Of a DNA stretch of 64,000 nucleotides, positions 41,853-50,491 are shown in pieces. Origin of the DNA: Nonomuraea sp. MG754425 (lineage in GTDB: Bacteria > Actinomycetota > Actinomycetes > Streptosporangiales > Streptosporangiaceae); assembly GCF_021699195.1 (NCBI RefSeq), contig NZ_SSXE01000015.1:1-64000 (forward strand), written 5' to 3'. How positions within the stretch are numbered: position 1 is the stretch's first letter; each line of letters opens with the position of its first letter. The position numbers were made by a program, and so were the translations under genes. Under the pieces are notes generated by a model. That model did not search any database, had not been told where the DNA came from, and saw nothing but the letters and a program-made list of their open reading frames with translations.

Positions 41853-42913
41853 TCACTCGCTCGGCCGGCCGGGACGCGCTGCTGCTGTGGTTCGGCTCGC
41901 GGGCCGGGCTGCTGGCGGCGACGCTGCTCGGCGTGACGCTGGGCGAGTACGTCGACAAGTGGCGCAAGTGGGACGCCACGCTGTTCATCACGATCGCCCG
42001 GTACGGCTACGACGGCGAACCCGGCCGGCCGCCGGACGACGGGCTGCCCGCGTTCTTCCCCGGCCTGCCGGCGGCGCTGCGGCTGGTGCACCTGGTGGTG
42101 CCGGACTGGGCGGCGGCCGGGCTGCTGATCTCGCTGGCCGCCGGGGCGGTCGCGATGTTGTCGCTGGCCAGGCTGGCCGAGGTCGAGGGCGCGTCCGGGT
42201 GGATGGCCGTGCTGGCGCTGCTGCTCTTCCCGACGGCGGTGTTCCTGTCCGCGGGCTACAGCGAGTCGCTGTTCCTGGCGTTCGCGATCCCGGCATGGCT
42301 GGCCGCCCGGCAGGGGAACTGGGCGTCGGCGGCGGTGCTGGCGGCGGGGGCCTCGTGCGTGCGGATCACCGGTCTGTTCCTCGCGGTCGCGCTCGTGGTG
42401 GAGTTCGTGATGCGCCGGGAGTCGCCGCGGCGGGCCGCGTGGCTGGCGGTGCCGTTCCTGCCGCTGGTGGCGTACTCGTATTACCACTACGGCAGGACCG
42501 GCGACTGGCTGGCGTGGAAGCACGCGCAGGAGGCCGGCTGGGGCCGTGACTTCGCCTGGCCGTGGGAGGCGTGGGCGACGACCTGGGACTCGGCCATGGG
42601 TTCCGGGGACTTCGCGGTGGCCTTCCGCATGGAGATCGCCGGGGTCGTGGTCGCGCTGGGCGGGCTGGTGTGGCTGCTCGTCCTGCGGAGGTGGAGCGAG
42701 GCCGTCTACACGGGCACGCAGGCGGCGGCGCTGATGACCTCGGCGTACTACCTGTCGATCCCGCGTTCGCTGTTGTTGTGGTTCCCGCTGTGGATCCTGG
42801 TCGCGCGGGTCGCGACCAGGCGGACGTGGGTGATCGTGCTGTACGCGCTGATCTCGGGGCCGTTGATGCTGGTCAACGCCGGCCGGTTCCTGAGCGGGGC
42901 GTGGGCAGGGTGA
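41849..42913 (+). CDS. Putative GT-C mannosyltransferase, PIG-V-like
   Basis: A 354-residue membrane protein with about nine hydrophobic segments. An early luminal KWDATLFITIARYGYDG motif resembles the DA/WD.. motif of PIG-V-type and other GT-C mannosyltransferases, and FFPGLPAALRL plus SAGYSESLFLAFA are family motifs. It starts within a four-base overlap (ATGA) with the GT87 gene, so the two are co-translated. The acceptor is unknown, but a joint role in cell-envelope glycan synthesis is likely. Confidence 0.78.
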   Translation: MITRSAGRDALLLWFGSRAGLLAATLLGVTLGEYVDKWRKWDATLFITIARYGYDGEPGRPPDDGLPAFFPGLPAALRLVHLVVPDWAAAGLLISLAAGAVAMLSLARLAEVEGASGWMAVLALLLFPTAVFLSAGYSESLFLAFAIPAWLAARQGNWASAAVLAAGASCVRITGLFLAVALVVEFVMRRESPRRAAWLAVPFLPLVAYSYYHYGRTGDWLAWKHAQEAGWGRDFAWPWEAWATTWDSAMGSGDFAVAFRMEIAGVVVALGGLVWLLVLRRWSEAVYTGTQAAALMTSAYYLSIPRSLLLWFPLWILVARVATRRTWVIVLYALISGPLMLVNAGRFLSGAWAG

Positions 42914-42976
42914 TCGCCTTACCCACTTTTCCGTCTCGGTAATCCAGGGAAGTTATCCACAGCCTGTGTGTATTGG

Positions 42977-43720
42977 CTAGAGGTTCTTCCGCAGGAAGGC
43001 GATGTCCTCCGCCTGGCCCTCGCCGGGCGTCTCCACCACGACCGGCGCGCCCGCCGCCCGGCACACCGCCAGGATCAGCTCCGGGTCGATCTTCCCCTTG
43101 CCCAGGTTGGCGTGCCGGTCGGCGCCCGAGTCGAAGTCGTCGCGCGAATCGTTGCAGTGGACCAGGTCGATGCGGCCGGTGATGGCCTTGACCCGGTCGA
43201 CCAGGTCGACCAGCTCCTCGCCGCCCGCGTGGGCGTGGCAGGTGTCGAGGCAGAAGCCCACGTCGAACCCGTCGAGCGCCTCCCACAACCGGGCGATGCG
43301 CTCCAGCTTGCGGGCCATCGCGTTGCCGCCACCCGCGGTGTTCTCGATCAGCACGGGGATGGGGCACTCCATGCGCTCGAACACCTTGCGCCAGTTGTCG
43401 AACCCGGTCTGGGGGTCGTCGCTCTTGTTGACGTGGCCGCCGTGCACGATCAGGCCCTTGGCGCCGAGGCCGGCGGCGGCCTTCAGGTGCTGCTCCAGCA
43501 GCTTGCGGCTGGGGATCCTGATGCGGTTGTTGGTCGTCGCCACGTTGATCAGGTAGGGGGCGTGGATGTAGATCTCCACGCCCTCGACGGGCTTGGCCGG
43601 CAGCACCGGCTTGTCGTAGCCCTGTGGGTCGCCGAGGAAGAACTGCACCACCTCGGCTCCCACCTCCGCGGCGTGGGCGGCGGGGTCGTCCTGATCGACG
43701 TGAGCACCGATGAGCACCAT
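42977..43720 (-). CDS. nfo: Endonuclease IV-type AP endonuclease
   Basis: Zinc-dependent TIM-barrel enzyme that cuts DNA at abasic sites. Metal-ligand motifs are HAPYLINVAT, LIENTAGGG, DTCHAHAGG and HCNDSRDDFDSGADRHANLGKG. The 247 residues are somewhat shorter than E. coli Nfo (285). It is leftward and convergent with the glycosyltransferase operon, which ends about 60 bp away. Confidence 0.93.
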   Translation of the reverse strand: MVLIGAHVDQDDPAAHAAEVGAEVVQFFLGDPQGYDKPVLPAKPVEGVEIYIHAPYLINVATTNNRIRIPSRKLLEQHLKAAAGLGAKGLIVHGGHVNKSDDPQTGFDNWRKVFERMECPIPVLIENTAGGGNAMARKLERIARLWEALDGFDVGFCLDTCHAHAGGEELVDLVDRVKAITGRIDLVHCNDSRDDFDSGADRHANLGKGKIDPELILAVCRAAGAPVVVETPGEGQAEDIAFLRKNL

Positions 43721-43820
43721 GTCATCGAGCTTATCCGGAGCCCGGGACCAGGTCGGGCGCGTTTGGGACAGGTGGATCAGGGCAGTCGGGAGGCGCCCCC
43801 TACCCCCTAGGAGAAGCCAT

Positions 43821-44000
43821 ATGAGCCGCTGGCGCTTACGGGCGCTGCTCGTCCTGATCTACGTCGTCGTCGGCGTCTACGTCGGCTGGGTGTACGACTA
43901 CATCACGCCAGGGCTGCTCAGGGACCTCGCCGAGGCCCTGCTCGCGGTCTTCCTCTGGTTCCTGGTCCTGCTCGGCATCGACCTGCGCATAGGCGGATGA
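43821..44000 (+). CDS. Small two-helix membrane protein
   Basis: A 59-residue protein with a basic start (MSRWRLR), a hydrophobic segment (ALLVLIYVVVGVYVGWV), a short loop and a second hydrophobic segment (ALLAVFLWFLVLLGIDL). An AGGAGA site lies seven bases before the ATG. No family is recognised. The good ribosome-binding site and the following terminator argue that it is real. Confidence 0.75.
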   Translation: MSRWRLRALLVLIYVVVGVYVGWVYDYITPGLLRDLAEALLAVFLWFLVLLGIDLRIGG

Positions 44001-44012
44001 GACGCATATCGA

Positions 44013-44042
44013 ACGGCCCCGGCGCACGTCGGCCGGGGCCGT
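44013..44042. terminator. Bidirectional terminator
   Basis: A perfect 11-bp stem (ACGGCCCCGGC with its complement) and an 8-nt loop lie between converging genes. The stem is very GC-rich, but there is no clear U-tract. Confidence 0.75.
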
Positions 44043-44068
44043 CCGGCTGCCGGCTGCCGGGCGCCGGG

Positions 44069-44395
44069 TCACGGGTAGGGGAGGAAGCCGCCGTGGGCGA
44101 TGCCCAGCGCGGCCCCGACGAAGGAGCCCACGAGCCCGATGATGTTGAGCGTGCGCTGCGGCGTCGTGGCGGAGATGTACTGGGAGAACAGGCCCATGCC
44201 GAAGCCCAGCGTGCCGACCCAGGAACTGATCATGTGCGCCGCGGGCCAGAACGTGGCGACGAAGGCGATCACGCCGCAGGCGAGCGTGGCGACGGCCATG
44301 ATGTTCTCGACCGGGTGCGGACGTCCGTCAGGGTTGAGCGTGAGTCTGAACCGCTCCGATTCGGAGGGTTGAAGCACGTGTGGCACAGCCACCAC
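44069..44395 (-). CDS. Small membrane protein (conserved hypothetical)
   Basis: About 105 residues with three hydrophobic stretches: IMAVATLACGVIAFVATFWPAA, WVGTLGFGMGLFSQY and IIGLVGSFVGAALGIA. Several GTG codons (44395, 44392, 44386) could start it; the later ones have better spacing from AGGGGG. Proteins of this type are found near rpsF in actinomycetes. Function is unknown. It is divergent from the rpsF operon, whose leader lies next to it. Confidence 0.7.
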   Translation of the reverse strand: MVAVPHVLQPSESERFRLTLNPDGRPHPVENIMAVATLACGVIAFVATFWPAAHMISSWVGTLGFGMGLFSQYISATTPQRTLNIIGLVGSFVGAALGIAHGGFLPYP

Positions 44396-44529
44396 CCCCT
44401 ATGGGTTTCCTAGAGGCCTTCCCACCTACCCGCGGCTGGTAACCTGGGGCACGCTGCGTTGTGATGGGTCATCCATCGTCCCAGGGAGGCCGAAAGGGGC
44501 TTCCCGGGCCAAGACGTCAGCGTCCTCCT

Positions 44530-44550
44530 GTCACGGCAGAGTGTCGTGAC
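44530..44550 (+). promoter_or_regulatory. Hairpin in the rpsF leader
   Basis: GTCACG and CGTGAC form a short 6-bp stem around a nine-base loop about 30 bp before rpsF. S6:S18-binding leaders are known upstream of rpsF in many bacteria. I cannot match this one to that motif, so the call is tentative. Confidence 0.25.
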
Positions 44551-44581
44551 CGCAAGAGTCCAGAGGAGGTTGGAGTCAGGC

Positions 44582-44872
44582 ATGCGTCGTTACGAAGTAA
44601 TGGTCATCCTCGACCCTTCGCTCGATGAGCGCACTGTCGCGCCGTCCCTCGACCAGTTCCTCACCGTGGTCCGCACCGACGGCGGCACCGTGGAGAAGGT
44701 CGACGTCTGGGGCCGTCGCCGGCTCGCCTACGACATCGACAAGAAGTCCGAAGGCATCTACGCCGTCATCGACCTGTCCGCGGAGCCCGCGACGGTCAAG
44801 GAGCTCGACCGGCAGATGAACCTCAACGAGGGCATTCTGCGCACCAAGGTCCTGCGTCCGGACGTGCACTAA
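44582..44872 (+). CDS. rpsF: 30S ribosomal protein S6
   Basis: A 96-residue protein starting [16 protein letters not shown], with the bS6 core [23 protein letters not shown]. It starts the rpsF-ssb-rpsR-rplI cluster. The ATG at 44582 is preceded by GGAG at eight bases; an upstream GTG would give a non-homologous extension. Confidence 0.97.
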   Translation: MRRYEVMVILDPSLDERTVAPSLDQFLTVVRTDGGTVEKVDVWGRRRLAYDIDKKSEGIYAVIDLSAEPATVKELDRQMNLNEGILRTKVLRPDVH

Positions 44873-44950
44873 CCTCCGGCTTTTGTCGGAGGAGCCCCGT
44901 ACTCTGGGCCGTAATCCAAGCGAAGGCGTGCAGGAAGGCGAGCGCTAGCC

Positions 44951-45514
44951 ATGGCAGCAGGCGACACCGTAATCACCATCGTCGGCAACCTGGTCGACGA
45001 CCCGGAGCTGCGCTTCACCCCGACGGGGCAAGCGGTGGCTCGATTCCGCATCGCGTCCACTCCGCGGTTCATGGATCGACAGACCAACGAGTGGAAGGAT
45101 GGCGAGAGCCTCTTTCTGACCTGCAACGTCTGGCGGCAGGCGGCGGAGAACGCCGCCGAGAGCCTGCAGCGCGGCATGCGGGTCATCGTGCAGGGGCGGC
45201 TCAAGCAGCGGTCTTACGAGACCAAGGAAGGCGAGAAGCGCACGGTCTACGAGGTCGAGGTCGACGAGGTCGGCCCGTCCCTGCGTAACGCCACCGCCAA
45301 GGTCAACCGCACCTCCCGTCAGGGTGGCGGCGGTGGCGGCGGCTTCGGTGGCGGCCCGGCCGACGACCCGTGGGCCTCCGCGACGCCCGCCGCGCCTCAG
45401 GGCGGTGGCTACCAGGGCGGCGGCGGTGGTGGCGGCGGCTTCGGCGGCGGCCAGCAGAGCGGCGGCGGCGGCTTCAGCGGCGGCGGCGACTTCAGCGACG
45501 AACCGCCTTTCTAA
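44951..45514 (+). CDS. ssb: Single-stranded DNA-binding protein
   Basis: The OB-fold occupies residues 1-110 ([22 protein letters not shown] and [18 protein letters not shown]). A Gly/Gln-rich linker of poly-Gly runs follows. The acidic tip DFSDEPPF binds partner proteins. The 187 residues fit the actinobacterial replication SSB. It lies between rpsF and rpsR, as in most bacteria. Confidence 0.97.
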   Translation: MAAGDTVITIVGNLVDDPELRFTPTGQAVARFRIASTPRFMDRQTNEWKDGESLFLTCNVWRQAAENAAESLQRGMRVIVQGRLKQRSYETKEGEKRTVYEVEVDEVGPSLRNATAKVNRTSRQGGGGGGGFGGGPADDPWASATPAAPQGGGYQGGGGGGGGFGGGQQSGGGGFSGGGDFSDEPPF

Positions 45515-45577
45515 TCCCAGTTCACCAGCCCGAGTCCATTCCCGCCCTGAAGGCGGGGCTCTGAAAGGAGCACCACG

Positions 45578-45814
45578 ATGGCAAAGCCGGCACTGCGCAA
45601 GCCCAAGAAGAAGGTTTGCCTGTTCTGCCACGACAAGATCTCCTACGTCGACTACAAGGACACGGCGCTGCTGCGGAAGTTCATCTCCGACCGCGGCAAG
45701 ATCCGTGCGCGCCGGGTGACGGGCAACTGCACCCAGCACCAGCGTGACGTGGCGACCGCGATCAAGAACGCCCGTGAGGTGGCTCTGCTGCCTTACACGA
45801 GCACGGCGCGCTAA
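45578..45814 (+). CDS. rpsR: 30S ribosomal protein S18 (zinc-binding form)
   Basis: A 78-residue bS18 with CLFCHD near residue 14 and GNCTQHQRD near residue 50, i.e. the cysteine-containing (C+) form that can bind zinc. Under zinc starvation many actinobacteria switch to a cysteine-free paralogue elsewhere. It has a strong GAAAGGAG site and is followed closely by rplI. Confidence 0.96.
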   Translation: MAKPALRKPKKKVCLFCHDKISYVDYKDTALLRKFISDRGKIRARRVTGNCTQHQRDVATAIKNAREVALLPYTSTAR

Positions 45815-45828
45815 GGAGGTCTGTCGAT

Positions 45829-46275
45829 ATGAAGCTCATTCTCACCAATGAGGTCTCCGGCCTCGGCACCCCCGGTGACATCGTCGAGGTCAAGGACGGC
45901 TACGGCCGTAACTACCTCATCCCGCGCGGCTACGCCATGCGCTGGACGCGGGGCGCCGAGAAGCAGATCGAGACCATCCGCAAGGCTCGCGACGCTCGCG
46001 AGATCCGCGACCTCGGCACCGCCAAGGAGGTCGCCGGCCAGCTCGGCGCGCTGCGCGTCCGGCTGAGCACGCGTGCGGGCGAGTCGGGCCGGCTGTTCGG
46101 CTCGATCACGACGGGCGACATCGCCGACGCGGTCAAGGCCGCCGGCGGCCCGATCCTCGACCGCCGCCGCATCGAGATCGTCAACCCGATCAAGAGCGTC
46201 GGCTCCCACCGCGTGTCGGTCCGGCTCCACCCGGAGGTGGCCGCCTCGATCGACGTCGAGGTCGTCGCGGGCTGA
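45829..46275 (+). CDS. rplI: 50S ribosomal protein L9
   Basis: A 148-residue bL9 with the N-terminal domain [17 protein letters not shown] plus [16 protein letters not shown], a long helix and a C-terminal domain ending [19 protein letters not shown] lies upstream of the ATG. It is the last gene of the rpsF operon, followed by a strong terminator. Confidence 0.97.
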   Translation: MKLILTNEVSGLGTPGDIVEVKDGYGRNYLIPRGYAMRWTRGAEKQIETIRKARDAREIRDLGTAKEVAGQLGALRVRLSTRAGESGRLFGSITTGDIADAVKAAGGPILDRRRIEIVNPIKSVGSHRVSVRLHPEVAASIDVEVVAG

Positions 46276-46288
46276 CCCCTGTGCGAGA

Positions 46289-46318
46289 AAGCCTCCCTCG
46301 TCATGAGGGAGGCTTTTT
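46289..46318 (+). terminator. Rho-independent terminator after rplI
   Basis: A perfect 11-bp stem (AAGCCTCCCTC with its complement) and a 5-nt loop, followed by TTTC. It lies just after the rplI stop and ends the ribosomal operon. Confidence 0.92.
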
Positions 46319-46504
46319 CGTTGCGGTGCGCCGTACCCGGCGCTTCGGGAAACGGCCCGCCGACCCCGGGCGTGCCGGCGGGGCGTCACGCGAGCCCGAA
46401 GTGGGCCGAATGCCGTGGTGAGGGGCACCCTCGAACGGTATTCCCTATTCCAGCCGCGTAGAATGCGGTCGTTCTGCTGCACTTTTCCCCCTGGAGGCAA
46501 GGCC

Positions 46505-47371
46505 ATGGCCACCCGCCCCTTGATGCTGCTTGCCCTGGCCGTCGCCGTGGTCGGTTGTGCGCCCATGGACGACACCACCACCGGCACCGGTGCCGGCGCG
46601 GCCCCGTCGCAGTCCACCGCCTGCGCCAAGGAGCAGCTCGCGCTGTTCACCCCGGGCAAGCTGACCATCGGCACCGACAAGCCCGCCTACGAGCCCTGGT
46701 TCAAGGACGACGATCCGGCCAACGGGCAGGGGTTCGAGAGCGCGGTGGCCTTCGCGGTGGCGGGGGAGCTCGGCTTCGACCGTACCGAGGTGCAGTGGAG
46801 CACGGTGAAGTTCGACGCCGCGTTCGCGCCGGGGGACAAGCAGTTCGACTTCGACGTCAACCAGGTCTCGATCACCGACGACCGGGCCAAGGTGGTCGAC
46901 TTCAGCAACGGCTACTACACGGTCAAGCAGGCCGTCGTGGCGGTCGAAGGCGGCAAGTACGCGGGGGCGACGAGCGTGGCCGAGCTGGCGGGCGCGAAGA
47001 TCGGCGTCCAGGTCGGCACCACCTCGCTCGACGCGGTCAAGAACGTGATCAAGCCCACCGACGACCCCAACGTCTACAACGAGCAGATCGACGTCGTGAA
47101 CGCGCTGAAGAACAAGCAGGTGGACGCGGTGGTCGTCGACCTGCCGACCGCGTTCTACGTGACGGCCGCCCAGGTCGACAACTCCAAGATCGTCGGCCAG
47201 TTCGGCTCGACCGGCGGTACGCCGGAGGAGTTCGGGCTGGTCATGGAGAAGGGCAGCGCGCTGAAGCCCTGCGTGGACAAGGCGGTCGAGGCGCTGAAGA
47301 CGAAGGGTGAGCTGGCCAAGATCGAGCAGCAGTGGCTGGGCTCGGCGGCGGGCGCGCCCGAGTTGCGATGA
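46505..47371 (+). CDS. Amino-acid ABC transporter substrate-binding lipoprotein
   Basis: The signal peptide ends at the lipobox VVGC, so the protein is membrane-anchored outside. The 288 residues form a family-3 solute-binding fold (LTIGTDKPAYEPWF, FDFDVNQVSITDDRAKVVDFSNGYY, GTTSLDAVKN). I chose ATG at 46505 with GGAGG upstream; an earlier in-frame start has no signal peptide. Operon with permease and ATPase is clear from the overlaps. The exact amino acid is unknown. Confidence 0.92.
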   Translation: MATRPLMLLALAVAVVGCAPMDDTTTGTGAGAAPSQSTACAKEQLALFTPGKLTIGTDKPAYEPWFKDDDPANGQGFESAVAFAVAGELGFDRTEVQWSTVKFDAAFAPGDKQFDFDVNQVSITDDRAKVVDFSNGYYTVKQAVVAVEGGKYAGATSVAELAGAKIGVQVGTTSLDAVKNVIKPTDDPNVYNEQIDVVNALKNKQVDAVVVDLPTAFYVTAAQVDNSKIVGQFGSTGGTPEEFGLVMEKGSALKPCVDKAVEALKTKGELAKIEQQWLGSAAGAPELR

Positions 47372-48207
47372 GCGAGTGGGTCAAGTCCGAGCGGCAGGCC
47401 GAGCGTGAGCGGGTCCGCCGCTCGCGCGCCCGCCGCTCGGCCTCGATCGCGACGGCCTCGACGATCGTCTTCATCGTCCTGGTCGTCTGGGGGGTCACCG
47501 GTTCGCCGGGCTGGCCGCGGGTGCGCGAGACCTTCTTCGACGGCGAACAGTTCGCCAAGGCGCTGCCCGACGTGCTCAGCGGGTTCGTGCTCAACGTCAA
47601 GATCTTCATCGTCGCCGAGGTCCTGATCCTCGTCGTCGGGCTGCTGGTGGCGCTGGCCAGGGGCATCAAGACGCCGGCGTTCTTCCCGATCCGCGCCCTG
47701 GCGACGCTCTACACGGACGTCTTCCGCGGCGTGCCGACGATTCTGGTGATCTACCTCGTCGGGTTCGGGCTGCCGGCGCTCAGGTTGCAGGGCATCCCGT
47801 CCGACCTGGCGACGCTGGGCGTCATCGCGCTGACCCTGTCGTACGGCGCGTACGTGGCCGAGGTGTTCCGGGCGGGCATCGAGTCGGTGCACCCCAGCCA
47901 GGTGGCCGCCGCCCGTTCCCTGGGTCTCGGCCACGTCAAGACCATGCGCTTCGTGGTGCTGCCGCAGGCCACTCGCAGGGTCGTGCCGCCGCTGCTCAAC
48001 GACTTCGTCTCGTTGCAGAAGGACACCGCGCTGGTGGCCACCATCGGGCCGCTGGAGGCGCTCAGGCAGGCCCAGATCCATGCCGCCAGCACCTTCAACT
48101 ACACCCCCTACCTGGTCGCGGCGCTGCTGTTCATCCTGCTCACGATCCCCATGGCCAGGCTCACCGACCACCTGGCGGCCCGTACCCGCAGGAGGCGCGG
48201 AGCATGA
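47368..48207 (+). CDS. Amino-acid ABC transporter permease
   Basis: A 279-residue protein of the HisM/GlnP type with about five membrane segments. The EAA loop reads AARSLGLGHVKTMRFVVLPQATRRVVPPLLNDFVSLQKDTAL. The N-terminus is basic and cytoplasmic. It overlaps the binding-protein stop by four bases (ATGA) and the ATPase start by four. Confidence 0.93.
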   Translation: MSEWVKSERQAERERVRRSRARRSASIATASTIVFIVLVVWGVTGSPGWPRVRETFFDGEQFAKALPDVLSGFVLNVKIFIVAEVLILVVGLLVALARGIKTPAFFPIRALATLYTDVFRGVPTILVIYLVGFGLPALRLQGIPSDLATLGVIALTLSYGAYVAEVFRAGIESVHPSQVAAARSLGLGHVKTMRFVVLPQATRRVVPPLLNDFVSLQKDTALVATIGPLEALRQAQIHAASTFNYTPYLVAALLFILLTIPMARLTDHLAARTRRRRGA

Positions 48208-48947
48208 GCGTGCTGAGCATCGAAGGGGTGTGGAAGAACTTCCACGGCCACAGCGTGCTGCGCGGCATCGACCTGGAGGTCGAACCGCACGAGGTGGTGA
48301 GCCTCATCGGGGCCTCCGGCTCGGGCAAGTCCACGTTGCTGCGCTGCGTCAACCTGCTGGAGACGGTGGACGACGGCGTCATCCACCTCGACGGCGAGGA
48401 CATCACCGACCCGAGGGCCGACGTGGACCTGGTCCGCAGGCGGCTCGGCATCGTCTTCCAGTCGTTCAACCTGTTCCCGCACATGACCGTGCTGGACAAC
48501 ATCACGCTGGCGCCCAGGCGGGTGCACGGCACGTCCAAGACGCGGGCCGAGGAGCAGGCGCACGACCTGCTGACCAGGTTCGGGCTGGCGTCGAAGGCGC
48601 GGGCCTACCCCGACCAGCTCTCCGGCGGCCAGCAGCAGCGGGTGGCGATCATCCGGGCGCTGGCCACGCAGCCCCGGCTGATGCTGCTCGACGAGGTCAC
48701 CTCGGCGCTCGACCCGGAGCTGGTCGTGGAGGTGCTGGGGATCATCAGGGAGCTCAAGGAGTCGGGCATGACGATGATCTTGACGACGCACGAGATGAGC
48801 TTCTGCCGGGACATCTCGGACACGGTGTGCTTCCTCGACGGCGGCGTGCTGCTGGAGAAGGGGCCGCCCGAGCAGATCTTCACCGATCCCCGGGAGTCGC
48901 GTACCCAGGAGTTCCTGCGCAGCGTGCTGAAGTCGGGGCGGTTCTAG
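48204..48947 (+). CDS. Amino-acid ABC transporter ATP-binding protein
   Basis: A 247-residue ATPase with Walker A GASGSGKST, the signature LSGGQQQR, Walker B LMLLDEVTSALD and the switch His in TTHE. This GlnQ/HisP-like protein energises uptake with the two preceding genes. Its stop shares the CTAG with the converging permease gene. Confidence 0.95.
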   Translation: MSVLSIEGVWKNFHGHSVLRGIDLEVEPHEVVSLIGASGSGKSTLLRCVNLLETVDDGVIHLDGEDITDPRADVDLVRRRLGIVFQSFNLFPHMTVLDNITLAPRRVHGTSKTRAEEQAHDLLTRFGLASKARAYPDQLSGGQQQRVAIIRALATQPRLMLLDEVTSALDPELVVEVLGIIRELKESGMTMILTTHEMSFCRDISDTVCFLDGGVLLEKGPPEQIFTDPRESRTQEFLRSVLKSGRF

Positions 48948-50422
48948 CGGCGGTGCCGGCCCTGGGGGGCGGCGGGCCTGGGGGCGACGGCGGGCTGGGC
49001 CAGCAGGCTGTGGCGGCGGCCGTACACGAGGTAGACCAGCAGGCCGAAGAGCATCCACAGGACGAACCACACCCACGTCACCACCCGCAGGTTCACCATC
49101 AGCCAGAACGTGGCCGCCAGCGACAGCGCGGGCACCAGCGGCGAGAACGGCACCTGGAACCCCCGCTCCAGGTGCGGCATGCGCCGCCGCATCACGATCA
49201 CCCCGGCCGCCACGAACGCGAACGCGAACAGCGTCCCGATCACCGCGAGCTGCTGCAGCGTCAGCACCGGCACGAACTCGGCCAGCATGATCGCCACCAG
49301 CCCGATCACCAGCGTCACTCGGGTGGGCGTGTGGTAGCGGCGGCTCACCGTGGCCAGGCCGCGCGGGATGAGCCCGTCGCGGGCCATGGAGAACAGCACC
49401 CGGGTCTGCCCCACGATGAGCACCAGGATCACCGTGGTCAGCCCGAGCACCGCGCCCGCGTCGATGACGTGCACCATCCAGCCCACGTCGGCCGCGCGGA
49501 ACGCGCCGGCCAGCGGCGCGCGTACGGAGATCGTCGTGTACGGCGCCATCCCCACCATGACCAGCGCGACCGCGATGTAGATGACGGTGGCGATCACCAG
49601 GCTGCGGATCATGCCCTTCGGCACCGCCCTGGGCGCGTTCACGGTCTCCTCCGCCGAGGTCGCCACGATGTCGAACCCGATGTACGCGAACGCGATGGCC
49701 GAGGCCGCCGTGAAGATCCCGAGCCACCCGAACGCCTGGCCCCCGCCGGTGAACAGCTCCAGCACGGTGACGGACGGGGTGTCCACCGGCTTCGACGGCA
49801 CGTGGAAGCCGCCGTAGTTGACGGGGTCGATGTGCGCCAGGCCCACGACGATGACCGCGCCGATGGCCACCAGCTTGGCCGACACCATGACCCACAACGC
49901 CCGCAGCCCGACCCGCGCGCCCAGCGTCACGACGCCCGTGAGCAGCACGAGGATCACGAACACCAGGACGTCCTGGACGAGGTCACCGGCCGGGACGCGC
50001 ACCCCGAAGTTGCTGATGGCCCCGACAGCGATCGCGCCCCACGCCCTGGCCACCACCGCGGCGGACAACTGCAGCTCCAGGATCAGCGCGCAGCCGATGA
50101 TCCACGCCCACACCTCGCCGAAGATGACGTACGTGAAGGTGTAGGCGCTGCCCGAGGCCGGCATCGTGGAGGACAGCTCGGCGTAGCACAGGCAGGCGAG
50201 CAGGCAGGCGATGCCGGCGATCATGAAGGACAGGATCACCCCGGGCCCGGCCGTGGTGGCCGCCTGCTGCCCGGCGATGCTGAAGATGCCGGCGCCGATC
50301 ATCACGCCGAGCCCGAGCACGACCAGGTCGGCCGTGCGATAGACCTCGGCCAGGCTGTGCCGGGCGCCGGTGCGCAGCCCGGTCGCCTCCGAAGGAGGCA
50401 GTCGTCGAAGAATCGTGGACAA
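48944..50422 (-). CDS. APC-family amino-acid permease (cationic amino-acid transporter-like)
   Basis: A 492-residue membrane protein with about 12-14 hydrophobic segments. The first helix has the APC motif GLGVMIGAGIFSIAG, and SAEETVNAPRAVPKGM is a loop typical of the CAT subfamily. The TTG start (50422) gives MSTILRRLPPSEATGLRTG; no site is convincing, so the start is uncertain. Its end overlaps the ABC operon end by four bases. It follows the MATE gene in the same direction, 69 bp away. Confidence 0.88.
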   Translation of the reverse strand: MSTILRRLPPSEATGLRTGARHSLAEVYRTADLVVLGLGVMIGAGIFSIAGQQAATTAGPGVILSFMIAGIACLLACLCYAELSSTMPASGSAYTFTYVIFGEVWAWIIGCALILELQLSAAVVARAWGAIAVGAISNFGVRVPAGDLVQDVLVFVILVLLTGVVTLGARVGLRALWVMVSAKLVAIGAVIVVGLAHIDPVNYGGFHVPSKPVDTPSVTVLELFTGGGQAFGWLGIFTAASAIAFAYIGFDIVATSAEETVNAPRAVPKGMIRSLVIATVIYIAVALVMVGMAPYTTISVRAPLAGAFRAADVGWMVHVIDAGAVLGLTTVILVLIVGQTRVLFSMARDGLIPRGLATVSRRYHTPTRVTLVIGLVAIMLAEFVPVLTLQQLAVIGTLFAFAFVAAGVIVMRRRMPHLERGFQVPFSPLVPALSLAATFWLMVNLRVVTWVWFVLWMLFGLLVYLVYGRRHSLLAQPAVAPRPAAPQGRHRR

Positions 50423-50491
50423 GAAACACCCCGCTCAGGGAACCCGCCCACAAATGTCTCACCCTTCGGGTGACCAACAAGCACGAAGTGA

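Noticed and set aside
50457..50475. Short hairpin between the MATE and APC genes
   Set aside because: The 6-bp stem (TCACCC/GGGTGA) is too weak, without a U-tract, to call a terminator.
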